From positions 17,680,001 through 17,744,000 of the forward strand of contig OX327697.1 of NCBI GenBank assembly GCA_946807835.1: a stretch of DNA of 64,000 nt, in the 5' to 3' direction. Positions 12,001 to 24,462 of this stretch are shown piece after piece. Positions within the stretch are counted from its first letter, which is position 1. Each line of letters opens with the position of its first letter. The stretch comes from Ailanthus altissimus. Its lineage: Eukaryota; Streptophyta; Magnoliopsida; Sapindales; Simaroubaceae. The position numbers and the translations under genes were made by a program. The notes beneath the pieces are model-generated. The model was not told the origin of the DNA. It searched no databases and saw only the letters and a list, made by a program, of their open reading frames with translations.

Positions 12001-14533
12001 AAAAATTTTATTGTTCATGTGCTACTGTTTAAGTGAACAGTACACCGTCAAAGTGCAAAATGTCATCGCTGCAGCGTTGGAAGGTCAAACCCCCAGCGTC
12101 GCGGTGCCACATCACCTTGCTACAGCGCTGAGAGGTCGAACCTCTAGTGCTGCGACGCTCGTGCTTCATCGCTAGGGCTCGAATTCCAAAAACTCTGTGC
12201 CCCAGCGCTGGGAGAAAGAACTTCTAGAGCCAGGCCTTCAGCGTTGTAACACTAGGAGGTCGGACCCCCAGTGTTGCAGCGCCAGCCCCTTGGCGCTGCA
12301 GCACCCAGTGCACTCCCTTTGGCATACCCGTTTCAACACTTGACACGCGCCATTTCTACTAGGTCTTTTGTATCCATTCACTCAAACAACACCCAAATAT
12401 ACCCTAAATGGCTCTGATAATATTGTTGTTTGGGATCTAATATATGTAGGTGTATGCATATGCAATTATGTCTATTGCCTAAAATATGTATCATATACAT
12501 ATAATACTCAGCGGAAGCGTTTAAATTAAACAATAAACGTAATAATAAATATATTAACCACGTTAATATACTAGTATGGTAGAAAACTCACCACAATGTG
12601 TAACGTTATACACGTATTTCCTCAGAGTCCACATGGAGATCAACTCGTGGGATGTTCTAGTAACCAACACGGTGGGCTTGGTGGGCTAGAACAGTATCCT
12701 TATATTCAACATTAAGTTTAACTCTTAAACCCCTAAAATGGTCGGTGGTATGTATTCTTTCTTTTCTCTAAAAGGAAGGGAAATGAAAATTGAAGTAATT
12801 CATAATTACTTCTCTTGGAACCAAAGAGAAAAATGAAATAATTTTTCTTCTATTTCTCTTTTTTTTTTTCTTCTTCTTCTCTTTCTTGACTCCATTTTCA
12901 TTTCTTCTTCTTCTCTTTCTCTTCATTTCCCATAATACACACCAACAACACCAATTCAACACTTTCACACACTCTCACTATATATATGTATAATAATAAT
13001 ATAACATATTATATAATAATAATAATAAAATATTAATAATGGGTGCCAATTATTTGGCACCCAAAATATAATATATTATAATATATAATAATGAGATATT
13101 TTAATTATTTAACAATTAAATAATTAAAGTGTGAAATAACTATTTTGCCCCTCATAAATAGTTACCAAGTCTACCCTTAGTGGGTCCCACCAAATCTCAC
13201 ACTTAGGTAAACTCAATCGAGGGTCCAATGCACCACGTGTTATTATACAATTAGTAAATAATAATTATTGACTAATTGTTATATTTAACACTTAAATACA
13301 GACACGTACACATTTCCGTGGTTGTACTGAATATTGCTGGATTAAACAATTTAATCTAGCACACTGCCCCAGTGCACAATGAGTACACTCCATATTACGG
13401 GACTCCCTAGGTCCACGTCTGATTTGTTAAATTGAACTATTTCATGAGTCTGTGAGCAATGCCCCACGCATACGTCACGAATATACAAATCAATGCGTTG
13501 AACCATACAAGCTGAGGTTACAACACATATGTATAGTCCTTCCGTCATGATATCCTGGATATGCGGGGATATAGATTATCACCGTCAAATCCTCTTGTGC
13601 TCATCTATGTCTTATCTCTAGACTTGTATTTCACTAAACAATATGTATAAACTCCTTTGCCATATTGTTCTACCTTGACAGAACTCTTTCTCGGGATTAA
13701 TATTTGTAGCCACAAGATTTTTCGAGATAGAGTCTCAAAGCATCTGGATATCAAACTCACTATGTGTTTTGACGGATCCCATATCTGTACACACCAGACT
13801 CTATAAGTATCGGACCATACCCAGCGGTCATGCAATGAAAAGTCTGTAACATGCGTGGAACCAAAGTATAGTGGATTACTTACAGGCCCACTGTGGCACT
13901 CAAGTCAAAGGGCCACGTATACTACTCAACTCAAAAGGACCTTTCGTTGACGGCTTACATAGGGTGCCTATCGGAGACTCTCATTAGTCTGTCCCATATC
14001 TAGTCCTAACTAGATACCAATATGGCAATACGAGCTCCAAGCTTACAGTCGACTCGGAACGACCATCTATACCATATAAGTACCACATATGCTGATCTAT
14101 ATATAAAGGTATCCACCGATAAACCCGCATCGACAAAAATAGATTAGGGACAATTATTCAAGAACATACTTGTGCAACTAGCATTTCCTAGCACTCAATT
14201 GCAACTCTTACAATTATGCAGTTACTAGTATATTCCCGGTCTATGTCTCATTACAAATAAGGCTCCAACTCTTGGATCTGCTAAGTATTATAACCAGCTA
14301 ACACTTAGTTGTGCTAACATTTAGCATTTATAGCTCTCAGCGTAGCTAACTGTAGACGTTTATCTAAACTCCTTCAGATCTGATCTGAACTCCTTCAAAT
14401 CGTACAATGTCTATAACGTTACATTGCATGGTACCATATTAATAGGTATAAGTGATTTAATGGGAATGTACACTTGTATAAATATACAAGTATATGTATA
14501 TTCAGGGATGGCACGTAAGCACCGACCCCAATA
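12001..14533 (-). mobile_element. Inverted, truncated copia copy: leader plus LTR
   Basis: Read on the minus strand: a full LTR from 14533 to 12431, a decayed tRNA-Met primer site at 12410-12422 (TTATCAGAGCC core), and about 400 bp of GC-rich leader down to 12001. It is the same family as 5032-12000 but distinguishable by many substitutions, including TG to TA at the LTR start. Everything downstream of the leader is missing. The minus-strand frames of 65-76 codons inside it are chance. Confidence 0.75.
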
Positions 14534-15440
14534 TACACTTAGTCGAATAGTTTGATTTGGCAAGATCTCAGAAAGCATAAATTATTTTAGGGTCTCTTAG
14601 GAAGTTGACAAGGTTTAAGTGTTGGCCCAGGAAGTTGACAAGTGGCAAGTTAGGACTTGCCACCTCATCCTCTAAATAGCTGCCATATGTCACATCAAGG
14701 CATGATAATGCCTTACAATTGCATGACATGTGGCAAAGCATTGCCACTATTTGAAAGTGTAAAGCATGTATCATACTTTATTCGGCCACTTTCTTTAAAT
14801 TGCATTGTCATGCTTTCAATTTCATTTTGAAAGCATGAGGTGTTATGGCAATGCATTGCCATTTACTTAATTCAGCCACTTCATTCCATTTGAAATGCAT
14901 TCTCATGCTTTCAATTTAATTTTGTTAGGTATAAAGTGGGTTTCTTTGAATGGAAATTGAGAAGGAAAAGGGAAACTATTTATTACTTGATTCGGCCAAC
15001 ACAAAATTATTGCCACTAAGCCAATTAACCAAGCATGAGGTGTGAATTTATTAATGGAATTTGAAAAGAAAATGGCCACTCCTCATAACATGATTTGGTC
15101 AACACAAAGCACTTTGCCACCATTTATTTTTGTCATGCATGAGGTGCAATTTGAGTTTCAAAATGCAATGCACCTCATGCATAAATCATATGGCCACTAA
15201 GAGTGTTTTAATTGGCCAAGTAGATGGCAATGAAGACTATAAATAAGGGACATTGTTTAAGTGTATTAGACAAGTCATCAAAGTGATAGGCAAACAAAAG
15301 GCTAAGTGTTAACTATTTGCCCGAGAGACAAAGAAGCAAAGAATTGCTTTAATTTGAATTCAAGCTGAGATAGAAAGCTACCATTCTAACTCCAACAATC
15401 CCACCATATTTTTGGACTAGAAATTGTTCTAAGTACAATT
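14534..15440 (+). mobile_element. LTR-like fragment with TATA box, third family
   Basis: It contains the GACTTGCCACCTC block, several repeats of a CATGAGGTG/AATGCATTGCC character, a TATAAATA box at 15238-15245, and a presumed R-U5 ending in a CTAACTCCAACAATCCCACC-like sequence. The same order appears on the minus strand at 20061-20740, with a TATA box in the corresponding place. Two copies sharing a promoter and leader argue for an LTR. Its ends are not defined. Confidence 0.5.
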
Positions 15441-16147
15441 TCAAGGTGAATTTCTTTTATCTCATTATTGTAATGAGATTTATGTTTCATTTTCATTGCA
15501 CTTATTTTGCATATGTAACATACAAATGTATTAAAACTAAAATGCACAAATTCATCCTACACACAGCACATTAACACGAGTAATACTCAAACAAGTTTTA
15601 GAATGTTATTAAAATCCTAAGTATTCTTGTTATGCATAAATATCCTCTCTAAGTAAATAAATTAACTACATGATCCTAACTACATGCTCAATAGTTCAAG
15701 CAGTCACAAAATAAGACCGAACTTATCCTTAGATTAACCATGCAAACAATCATAATATCTATTGGTTCCAAAAGAATGTAGTAATCAAAATTATGCTTTC
15801 TATTTTATAACTTTGACTACTAATCATTTAACCAACCCAAGACTAACAACGAAATTTAAAAAAAAAGCATGTAAAACAAAACAATGAAAAACAACGATTA
15901 TAAAGAGTAGACATGACAAAAAGTGGAAAGTAAAGACCGATAAGTGTTTCCTTCCCCCAAACTTAAATTTTGACATTTTCCTTAATTGCAAGAATAAAAA
16001 AATGAGATTAAATAACTCGCTTAATAGAGGATGGTTCACTATGGTGGTGTTCGAATCTTGAGGCCAAAATTGTTGATCATTTGATACCCTAAGCTCTCAA
16101 GTGATGCCTCCCAAAACTTGCAATTTGGATTCCCATATTCATTATCC
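15441..16147. other. No gene; probable gypsy internal remnant
   Basis: AT-rich sequence with no frame of interest. The CCCCCAAACTTAAA word at about 15955 is of the kind found near the 3' internal end of plant gypsy elements, and an LTR start follows at 16148. A 71-codon minus-strand frame at 15824-16039 is hydrophobic low-complexity and judged chance. Confidence 0.3.
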
Positions 16148-17450
16148 TGATAAACATAAATTATATCCATTATTTCTATTCTCTTAATTAATTAATTGCT
16201 CGTTTTAATAAGAATACATGGCTTCTTATAAGTATTATTGTTAATTTATTGGTTTTAAGTTGTTTGGTGCAAAGATATTGAAAATTAGATGAAAACTAAA
16301 TGAGAAAACAGGAATGGAGGCTAGCACTGCGACGCTTAAAATTTAATGTTGCAGTGCCCAAGTCAGAGGATCCAGCGTAACAGCACTTAGTACTCAACAC
16401 TCAAGGCCGTGATGCTTCATCGAAGCCTAGAAGAATAGAGTTTTAGGTCTCCACGCCATGGCGCTCAAAAGCCCTAAATTCAAAGCCACTGGGCTTATGG
16501 GATAAAAGGAAAATCTAAATCAGACTTGGACTTGAAGTTGCTGAACTTTGAAGCAACGAATCGGCATGAAACAAAGACAAGAAAAGAGAAAGCATGAAAG
16601 AGAACAAGTTTTAAGGAGTTTAGATCTTAATTTAAAGATTGAAGAAGGGATTTATTTGCAAGTTGGAAAGAAGAAATACTAAATCAAGACAATAATTTGT
16701 GCTTTCTTCTTCTCTTATATCTTTCTTTTTTTTTTTAATTTTGTCTATTAGTTTTATGTTTCAAAACTCTTTTATTTTCATCATGAGCTAATTTTACATC
16801 TAGGGTTACAACTTTAAACTCAATATATGATTGAATTTAAATTCTTTTCTTATTTCTATAAATTCAATAGTAAAATTGTTCAATTATATTATGCTTAATG
16901 ATTTCTAATTACTTGACCACCAATTAGATTGTTCTAAGAACCCTAATGAACTTGATGAAGAAATTTAGATATAGCCTTGAATAATTTAATATATGATCAT
17001 ACTATAATATTTATAAGTTTATATTGGATAGACATATACCCATATGGCATATATGGTAGTAATAAATCAGCTTTTAATTAATCTTATTCTCATCTGATTA
17101 CCATAGGCATATAAGTAATTGTTAGGGTAAGATACAGTCACTCGACCATCAACAAAGCCTTGTGCTAATATTAGGAATCTAGCCAACAATTCATATTGAG
17201 AGATTAACTTAAGAAAAAATTAATTGGTTCAAATAAAGTATTGAGGGATAGTTCTCATATTATCTTGATTGTTAGTTTTATGTTCATTTAGATTAGGTTA
17301 CTTATCTTCATTAGTATGAATAAAAGTAAGAAGATAAAATTGTAGTACTTAATCTAACAATAACAACAATTTCTCGCGGGATCAATACTCTACTCACTAT
17401 TTGTTACTTATTTATGATAGCTTGTACTTACGTTTTTGTTCAACACAACA
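16148..17450 (+). mobile_element. Gypsy-type LTR, probably solo or isolated
   Basis: It starts TGATAAACATAAATTAT, the counterpart of TGATAAGGTCTTATAAAG in the solo LTR at 43174-44620 (reversed), and continues with the same order: GCGCT-rich box (16325-16500), promoter-like stretch, TTACATCTAGGGTT, GGCATATATGG, a GGATCAATACTCTACT block, ending about 17450. No recognisable pol adjoins it. The target duplication could not be found. Confidence 0.6.
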
Positions 17451-18335
17451 TGTGCAACCCTTAAATTAATTACCTAAAGATTAATCTTATTACCTCTCCT
17501 AAGCGTTAAATGAGATATTATGCACACATATTCAAGTTAATATTCCTATCTAACTTGTCTACCTATACATTCATTATGCAACCTTTAAATTAATTACCCA
17601 AAGATTAATCTCATTATCTCTCTTAACCATCAAATGAGATTCTAGACATACAATTTCAAGTTAATATTTCTATCTAACTTATTTATCTATGTAAACATTG
17701 AGCAACCCTTAGTAATTACCTAAGTGCCATTAGGCTCCTAACTTAACAACTAAAGCTATGTTTTCCAAATCCAATAAATGGGTCAATTTCTCCCAAGCAT
17801 CAACCTATAAATCAACAACAACTAATCAATTCTTCAATCAATTCGAAGCATTAAGCATAAAGAAACATAAATTAATTAAACAATAATCCACCAAATCATT
17901 CATACGTGCATAAATAAAATTACATCAAGCCCTAGAATTTCAAGTTTAGCCACACATAAATCCAACCATAACTAAAATTATCAAGAATTCCATAAATGTA
18001 ATCAAGTTTAAACAATATTCATAAGTAAAAACTTTAAACAAAAGAGATAAAGTAAAAAGAAAAGAAAGAACCATATATGGAGATCTTCCCAAGGCTTCAT
18101 TCCTTCAAGTATCTTTAAAAACCCTAAAAAATCCTTAAAGACATTCACCCACTTTAAAAATAAAGACTTCTTTATCTAGAAATAAGTATTTCTTCTCTTC
18201 CAATTCATGCTCTATCCTTCTCTCTATCTCTTCTCTTATATTTTTTTGTGTCCCCTTTTGATTCTCGTATAAAATGGCCTAAGATCTTAATTTATAAGCT
18301 TCAAATTAGGGCAAAATTGATTGGTGGCACCTGTT
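17451..18335 (-). mobile_element. Gypsy-like LTR fragment, second family
   Basis: It is collinear with 3120-3740: the paired CTAATCTCATTA...CAAATGAGAT repeats, AAATGGGTCAAT, and GAATTTCAAG then ACATAAATCCAACCATAAC. It runs on into TATTTTTTTGTGTCCCC and is cut at about 18335 by copia LTR sequence. No coding. Confidence 0.5.
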
Positions 18336-20060
18336 GGGTTTTAAATTAGACTAGAAGTGTAACAATGTATAGATAGTGAAATGCAAGTACGTGTGATACA
18401 CCATACAATAGAAGTATAATCTGCATTTCAAAACCATATAAGCACACATAATTCCATCAATAATATAAAATATGCCTTTGATGAAATGTCAGTGATGTTG
18501 TTGGATAAATAAATCTCAAAGTCTTACCTTGAAGTGTTCTTTTGAACAAATCTAGTCCTTGACACATGTGGGATTAAGAAGTTAAAATGGTAACTCTTGC
18601 TTCTGTTTCTCTCTTATAGAGAAATATGTCTCTGTGTAAATGATAAAGACAAAAAAAACCATTTTTGTCTTATTTTCATTTAATTGGCAAAACACTTTCT
18701 TAAGCCATTAATAAAATATCTTTGAACTTTTGATTATTTTAAGCTATCAAATGTACATTTGTTATTATCCTAAATAATATGTCCATTTACATAAACAAAG
18801 CTTATCCACAAACTTTATTAAAATAATTAGGACTATTAGAAATGAGACAAGTGTCTAAAGACTTGTTTAAGTATTAAATAAAACTTATCTAATTAGCTTT
18901 AATAAAATAATTAAGTTCATGACTAGTGTCCAACATTTGTCAAAATCTTATACCAAGCTTAACCATTAAGTTTTATTAAAATAATCAAGTACATGACAAG
19001 TGTCCAGCACTTGTCAAAATACTATACCAAACTTACTCTTTTAAGGTTTAGTATATAGTAAATTTTAACAATTAAAATTTGACACATGTTCATTCCAAGA
19101 GGTCCCGATACCAAATCTTGCTTATCCATATTATTTTTAGATCTACCTCTTTGACCTGATCTATTACCCTAGTGCTCAAAAAGTACACTTCTTATTGTGA
19201 GACTTTATATGTTCATACCTTGTTTTTCTTTTGGAACTCTTCCACAAGTCTATGAACAATGCCCTTACACATATTATGGATATTATAAAGTAGCACATTG
19301 AATCATACAATTTAAGGTTAAAATATATACGTATAACTCCTTTGTCACCTATATCCTAAACGAGCAAAAACATAAATCTTCACCATCAAATCTCTATTTG
19401 CTCTACCATGAACATATCTTCAAATTTGTATTTTCATAAACAATATCTGTAAACGCCTTTAAGATTTTGTTTAACCTCATAGAAAATTCTTTTCGGGGTT
19501 TATGCTTGTAGCCATAAGACTTCCTATAATATAATCTCAAAGCATCAGGATATATAATTCACCCATATGAGCTGATGGAACCTATATCTACGCACACCAG
19601 ACTCTATAAGCATTGACTCATACCCAATGCCACCTAGAGGTCAAACCATTAAAGGTCTCTAACATGCGTAAAATTAAAGTATGGTTGATTACTTACAAGG
19701 CTACCATGTCGCTCAGGTCAAAGGACTACGAATACTACTTAATTTGAGAAAACCTTCAATTTATGGCTCTATAGGATGTCTATTAGAGATCTTTATGAGT
19801 CTGTTCAGTACCCCGTCCTTACTAAATACCTGTATACCTATACGAGCTTCCACTAATCTCACGGTCTGCTAAGACTAACCATCTAAATAATCTAAATATA
19901 GATATGCACTGATCCAAAAGGAATACCAATCGACCTGTATCAACAACCATAAATTAGGAAGGATATTTTTTAGAGCATACTAAATACTGACATTTCTTAG
20001 CACCATTCGTAACTCTGTGCAACTATATCATTACTAATATATTCCCTAGTCTAAAACGGT
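18336..20060 (-). mobile_element. Copia LTR, minus strand, with internal triplication
   Basis: The right half (19150-20060) matches the LTR at 13350-14280 in order, including the GAGACTCTATAAGCATTG-like and ACTACTTAATT-like blocks. The left part continues to a plausible LTR 3' end. Within it 18815-19040 holds three imperfect copies of about 75-95 bp, each with AAAATAATTAAG...GACAAGTGTC...CAAAATCTTATACC-like content. A 63-codon + frame at 19681 is chance. Confidence 0.55.
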
Positions 20061-20740
20061 AGCCTCCTTTTCTCGAGAGGAATTAATTACTTAAAGCAAC
20101 TCTTGCTTCTAAAATTCTTTCGACCTTAAGCTTATAATTTTTACTTGCCATTCACTTTACTCATTCTTTACTTGTATCTTACGAATGAATGGAGAATGGC
20201 TATTTATAGCCAATTATGTCACTCATTGGTTCAATAACTTGCAAATAAGTGTCAAATAAATTACAAGTATGACAAGGCATAAGTTTTTCCTTGTCATGCT
20301 TGTTTAAAGCATGAATCATATTTAAGCAAAAGGCTAGCCGAATGTTATAAAGGTTAGTGGCCATTTGATTATCTTATTAAGCCACCTCATGCTTTTGATA
20401 AAAGCATGATAAGGCTTAACTTCAATTTAGTGAAATGGTTGCCAGCACATATTAAGATAACAAAAGAAATAATTGCAACTTGCCACCTCTTGCTTCAATG
20501 CTTTAATCATACAATTTAAACTATGGCTGAATTTCAAATATCATTTGCCATTTGTTTCATTTTGCCATTATTTACAAATTAAATGGACCAATCAAATTAT
20601 GTTATGTATCATGCTACTACGAATTAATGGCATAACATATGACATCCAATGAAAAGGATAAAGTGGCAAGTCCTACTTGTCGAGATCTCGGGCATAACGC
20701 TTAAACCCTATCAATTCATCGAGAGAACCTGAAATAATTT
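20061..20740 (-). mobile_element. LTR-like fragment, third family, inverted relative of 14534-15440
   Basis: On the minus strand it shows GGACTTGCCACTT, CATGAGGTGGC-like words, then a TATA box (complement of 20201-20209), then a leader matching that of 14534-15440. It separates two copia LTR fragments that lie in the same orientation. Ends not defined. Confidence 0.45.
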
Positions 20741-21711
20741 TGACTTTTTTTAGAACTTCTCAGATTAAACCATTTAATCCGATGCGCAGCCCTGCTGCAC
20801 AACGAGTACATTTTATATTGTGAGACTCCTTAGGTTCACACTCGTTTGTCTTACAGAACTATTTCGTAAGTCTATAAACGATGCCCTACACACATGTTAT
20901 GGAATAAAAATACGACACGTTGAACCATACAAATTGAGGTTAATACATATTCGTATAATCCATCAGTCATATATATCATAGAAGAGCGGAGACATAGATC
21001 AATACCATCAAATCTCTATATTCTAAACCTTTAACTTATCTCCAGATTTGTATTCCCAAAAATAATATCCACAAACACTTTTGTGATATTATTTTTTCCA
21101 TCAGAAACTTTTTTCTGGGTATATTACTTATGGTCATAATATTTTATAAAATACAATCTTGGAGCATCTGGATATACAACTCACCCATCTGAGTTGACGA
21201 ATCTCATATCTACACAAATCAGACTCCATGAGTATTGGACCATACCCAGCGACACCCAATGGTCAGACCATGAAAGGTCTCTGACATATGCGAAACCTAA
21301 GTATAGTGCTCATGTCAAAGGACCGCGAATACTACTCATCTCAAAAGGATCCTCTATTGACAGTTTTATGGGATGTCCATTGGAGATTCTAATTGAGTTT
21401 ATTTATTACTCAGTCCTTACTGAATACCCGCGTATCTATACGAGCTTTCACTAAGCTCATAGTCTGCTAAAACTAACCATTTAGACCATCCATATATAGA
21501 CATACACCAATTTATGTTAAATAAGATTTTTATCGACAGACCCGTATCAGTGAAAATAGATCAGGAATATAACATTCGAGAACATACTTCTATAATGACA
21601 TTCTTAGCACTATTTGTAACCCTTTGTAACTATGTCATTTCTAATATACCATCGGGTCTTTGTCCCATTTCAGACAAAACTCTAACTCTTGTAATTGTCA
21701 CAATAAGTTAA
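20741..21711 (-). mobile_element. Copia LTR fragment
   Basis: It covers the same internal segment of the LTR as 19150-20060, in the same orientation but with many differences, so it is a second fragment and not part of a recent duplication. It starts at a TTTAATCCGATGCGCAGCCC block and ends at about 21711, directly against copia RNase H sequence. Short frames at 21194 and 21514 are chance. Confidence 0.55.
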
Positions 21712-22115
21712 AGGAGTACAAAACATTCATGTATTGCATACCCACTATGGAAGTTGAATATGTAGTTGCATTTGAAGCTGCAAAATAAATTGTATAACTT
21801 TGAAAGTTCCTCAAAGAGCATGAGGTGGTACCTAGTGTTTAAATGTCTATTGTTCTTTATTGTGACAATTACAGGGCAATAGCAAAGTTTAAGGAATCGA
21901 GATATGATAAAAGAAGAAAATATATTGAGAGGATATAATATTTGGTAAGGGAGTTTTTGTACAAAATGGTGAGGTCATGGTATTCCAGATTGCATAAGTA
22001 GATAATCTAACAGATCCGTTCACCAAATTCATTATTAGTAAAGAGTTTTGAAATTCATACGGATGATATAGGGGGTTCAATAAATACTTGACATGCTTTA
22101 AGACAAATAGGAGAT
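21712..22115 (+). pseudogene. Copia RNase H tail, copy A
   Basis: Broken translation gives MEVEYVVAFEAAK, then LYCDNYRAIAKFKE, then a KYIER block and the pol C-terminus, followed by a purine tract (AAATAGGAGA) and an LTR start. The metal-binding aspartate of YCDN is visible. The same segment occurs at 27186-27593. Stops are frequent, so it is inactive. Confidence 0.75.
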
Positions 22116-23423
22116 TGTTAGACATGTAATGTTATTTTATGCCCTTAAAGTATGTATAATAACATTTTATTTGGTTAATAATGTTTATATACACATATGA
22201 TGGAGCATACATTAATGAGCCCATATTTATAAAGTATATGATCTATGTATTAGGCATATAGTGCTAATACAGAATGTATAAATCACAAGTTCTTTATAAA
22301 TTAAATCTAGTTCACAGCCATTAATAAATAAGGCATTTCATTATGTAAGTTGTAGTTTTTTTACTTCTTATAATAAATGATTTATTTTGATCATTAAACT
22401 AAAGACTTAGAGTATAAAAACTAATGTATATAATACATTGAATGAGACTACTGTGAATTTCGATATGGTTAATTAAATATCATAGATCTTAATTCACAAA
22501 AGTTTTAATAAGCTTGATTGATCTTAATCCTGAAAAAATAACGAACTTACATTCATAAATTTTATCTTTTAAGTTATCATAGAGTGAGATCTATATAAAC
22601 GGTCAAAACCTCGATAACTTAGAGATATAATTTCAAGGGTTTTAGGAACATATATTTGGAATATGGAATCTATTAAATAATGTCCACCTAAATTGTTTGT
22701 AGTACTTAATCATTTGAAACTGTGGCTATATTTTATTTAATAAATTATTTATTGAATAATAATATTTATTTGTAAATTTATTTACAAATATTGATATTTT
22801 AAAATTGATTATTAGAGCATTCAGTGACTTAAGGATAAATAAGTAATTAAAGAATAAGACATTTTTACATGAGCTAGCTTTAATTGTCAACATCAATTAG
22901 ATGGTCAATGAAGTGGTTATTATTGGTCTAAAGGTCGAGCCTAATTTAACTAAAAGGAGTTTTAATTAAATAGACTTTTATTTATAATATGGGTTACTAG
23001 AGTGCAGCAATTGACTTCCAATGGAATAATCTGGCATTAACTTAGAGAAACTGGTATGCCATGAGATGACTGAGATTAGGCCTTTTAAGTTGGAGCTAGG
23101 AAGTCCATGGATCATGCAGTCTCTCTACTAACTCAAAGCCTAATCAATCTCTAAATTCATAATTCTAATCAGACTTCAAATACCTACGAGAGATTCCTAT
23201 ATATAAAAGAGGTATAGAGTAGTAAAATACAACACTAATAACTATAAGAATAATTCTTTTTACATATTCTTATGTGGAAAACAAATTTGGTTACTACTTT
23301 TCTCTCAGATTTGGATACTCGTGAGTTTAAAGATTAAGGGAAAATTCGTAGGCACACACGTGAGTTTAAAGGTTTAGTATAGTGAGAAGTGTAGTCGATG
23401 TTAGAATTATGACATTCATAACA
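22116..23423 (+). repeat. Copia LTR, copy A
   Basis: It begins TGTTAGACATGTAATGTTAT right after the purine tract. A TATATATAAAAG promoter box lies near 23197-23208. The end is placed within 23398-23423, where the sequence starts and ends with TGTTA/TAACA and a minus-strand LTR seems to begin; this boundary is uncertain. The collinear copy is 27594-28844. Confidence 0.65.
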
Positions 23424-23872
23424 CAAAGTAATAAAAAACAAAAATTCTTTAATCTCTGTTTTCATTAGATAAAACTATTTTTATTTTATGATCTTATGAA
23501 TATATGGATTTAATGTTTTTTTTAAAAGAGAGAATCAAGAAACATATAAACATACCTTGAATCCAGCTTATTAGTTTTATTTTACCAAAAACTTCCAAAT
23601 CTAACCTCAAGTATCACAGTGAATAAAAGAAAGGGCTTCTAATTTTTCTTTAAAAACAAAATACATATTATGTGTTTTTTCTTTGGGTGAGTGTATCTAC
23701 CTCTCTTTCCCTTTCTCTTCCTTTTATAATACTCCAATTAAAATAAATCCTTTTATTTTTAATTGAGTAATTTTAATTAATAACATTTAGTAATTAAAAT
23801 CAAACAAATATCTCAATAATTTTATGAAAAAGAAAAATTGAACCAAGATAGACACTCTCTTTGGCTCAAGTA
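23424..23872 (-). mobile_element. Minus-strand copia-like LTR, 3' part, copy A
   Basis: On the minus strand it shows a promoter box TATTATAAAAGGAAG followed by a pyrimidine/purine-rich leader and a GGTATGTTTATATG segment, as expected of an LTR R-U5. The LTR is interrupted by the hAT-like element and resumes at 26015. The same arrangement is present in copy B. Confidence 0.5.
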
Positions 23873-24019
23873 TATATGTGACAATTTGACCGGACAACCT
23901 AAGCACGGCACGGTACTGTAACGTGCCTGGGCCACCCAAGCATGCTACACGTAAATAATGTTATTAATCTTATTAATAGTGTAACTATTCTTGTGTTACT
24001 ATTTACCACAAAATTTTGT

Positions 24020-24096
24020 GGCAATGAGGTCTTGAACCCAAGACCTTATAGCCAACAATTTCATTAAGTGAAGACATCTTACCACTAGACCAACAT
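24020..24096 (-). repeat. tRNA-like segment (pol III box A/B), copy A
   Basis: Read on the minus strand it begins TTGGTCTAGTGGTAAGATG, resembling a tRNA D-arm/box A, and about 45 bases later has GGGTTCAAGACC, a good box B. The length (about 70 nt) fits a tRNA-derived SINE head. It is not a functional tRNA: no acceptor stem pairs. It is present in both hAT copies. Confidence 0.45.
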
Positions 24097-24462
24097 ATGT
24101 TTATGTTTATGATTATATTTATCTAATTTAATATTTGTGTTATAAATGAATATACAATTAAATCAATCATTGCTTTTTAAACATATTTTAATTGCTATTA
24201 TTAATTGTAACAATATTAAATTTGTGTTTTTTATCATAATTGAAATTATATTTTAATTAGAATTATAATTAGAATTACCATTAATGTACATATTATTAAT
24301 ATTACAATTACAATTTGTAATTTTAAATAAATTGATAGTACACGTTAAAATATAATTTTAATGTGGGCAAAAAAATAAAACTGAAATAAAAATTTAGCAA
24401 AAGAATCTATTGTATTAATTTACATTATTCTAATCTATACTCAGGCAAATTCAAACACCCTC

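Noticed and set aside
12768..12968. 66-codon lysine/arginine-rich minus-strand frame
   Set aside because: It lies within a copia LTR and comes from a TTCTTC-rich tract.
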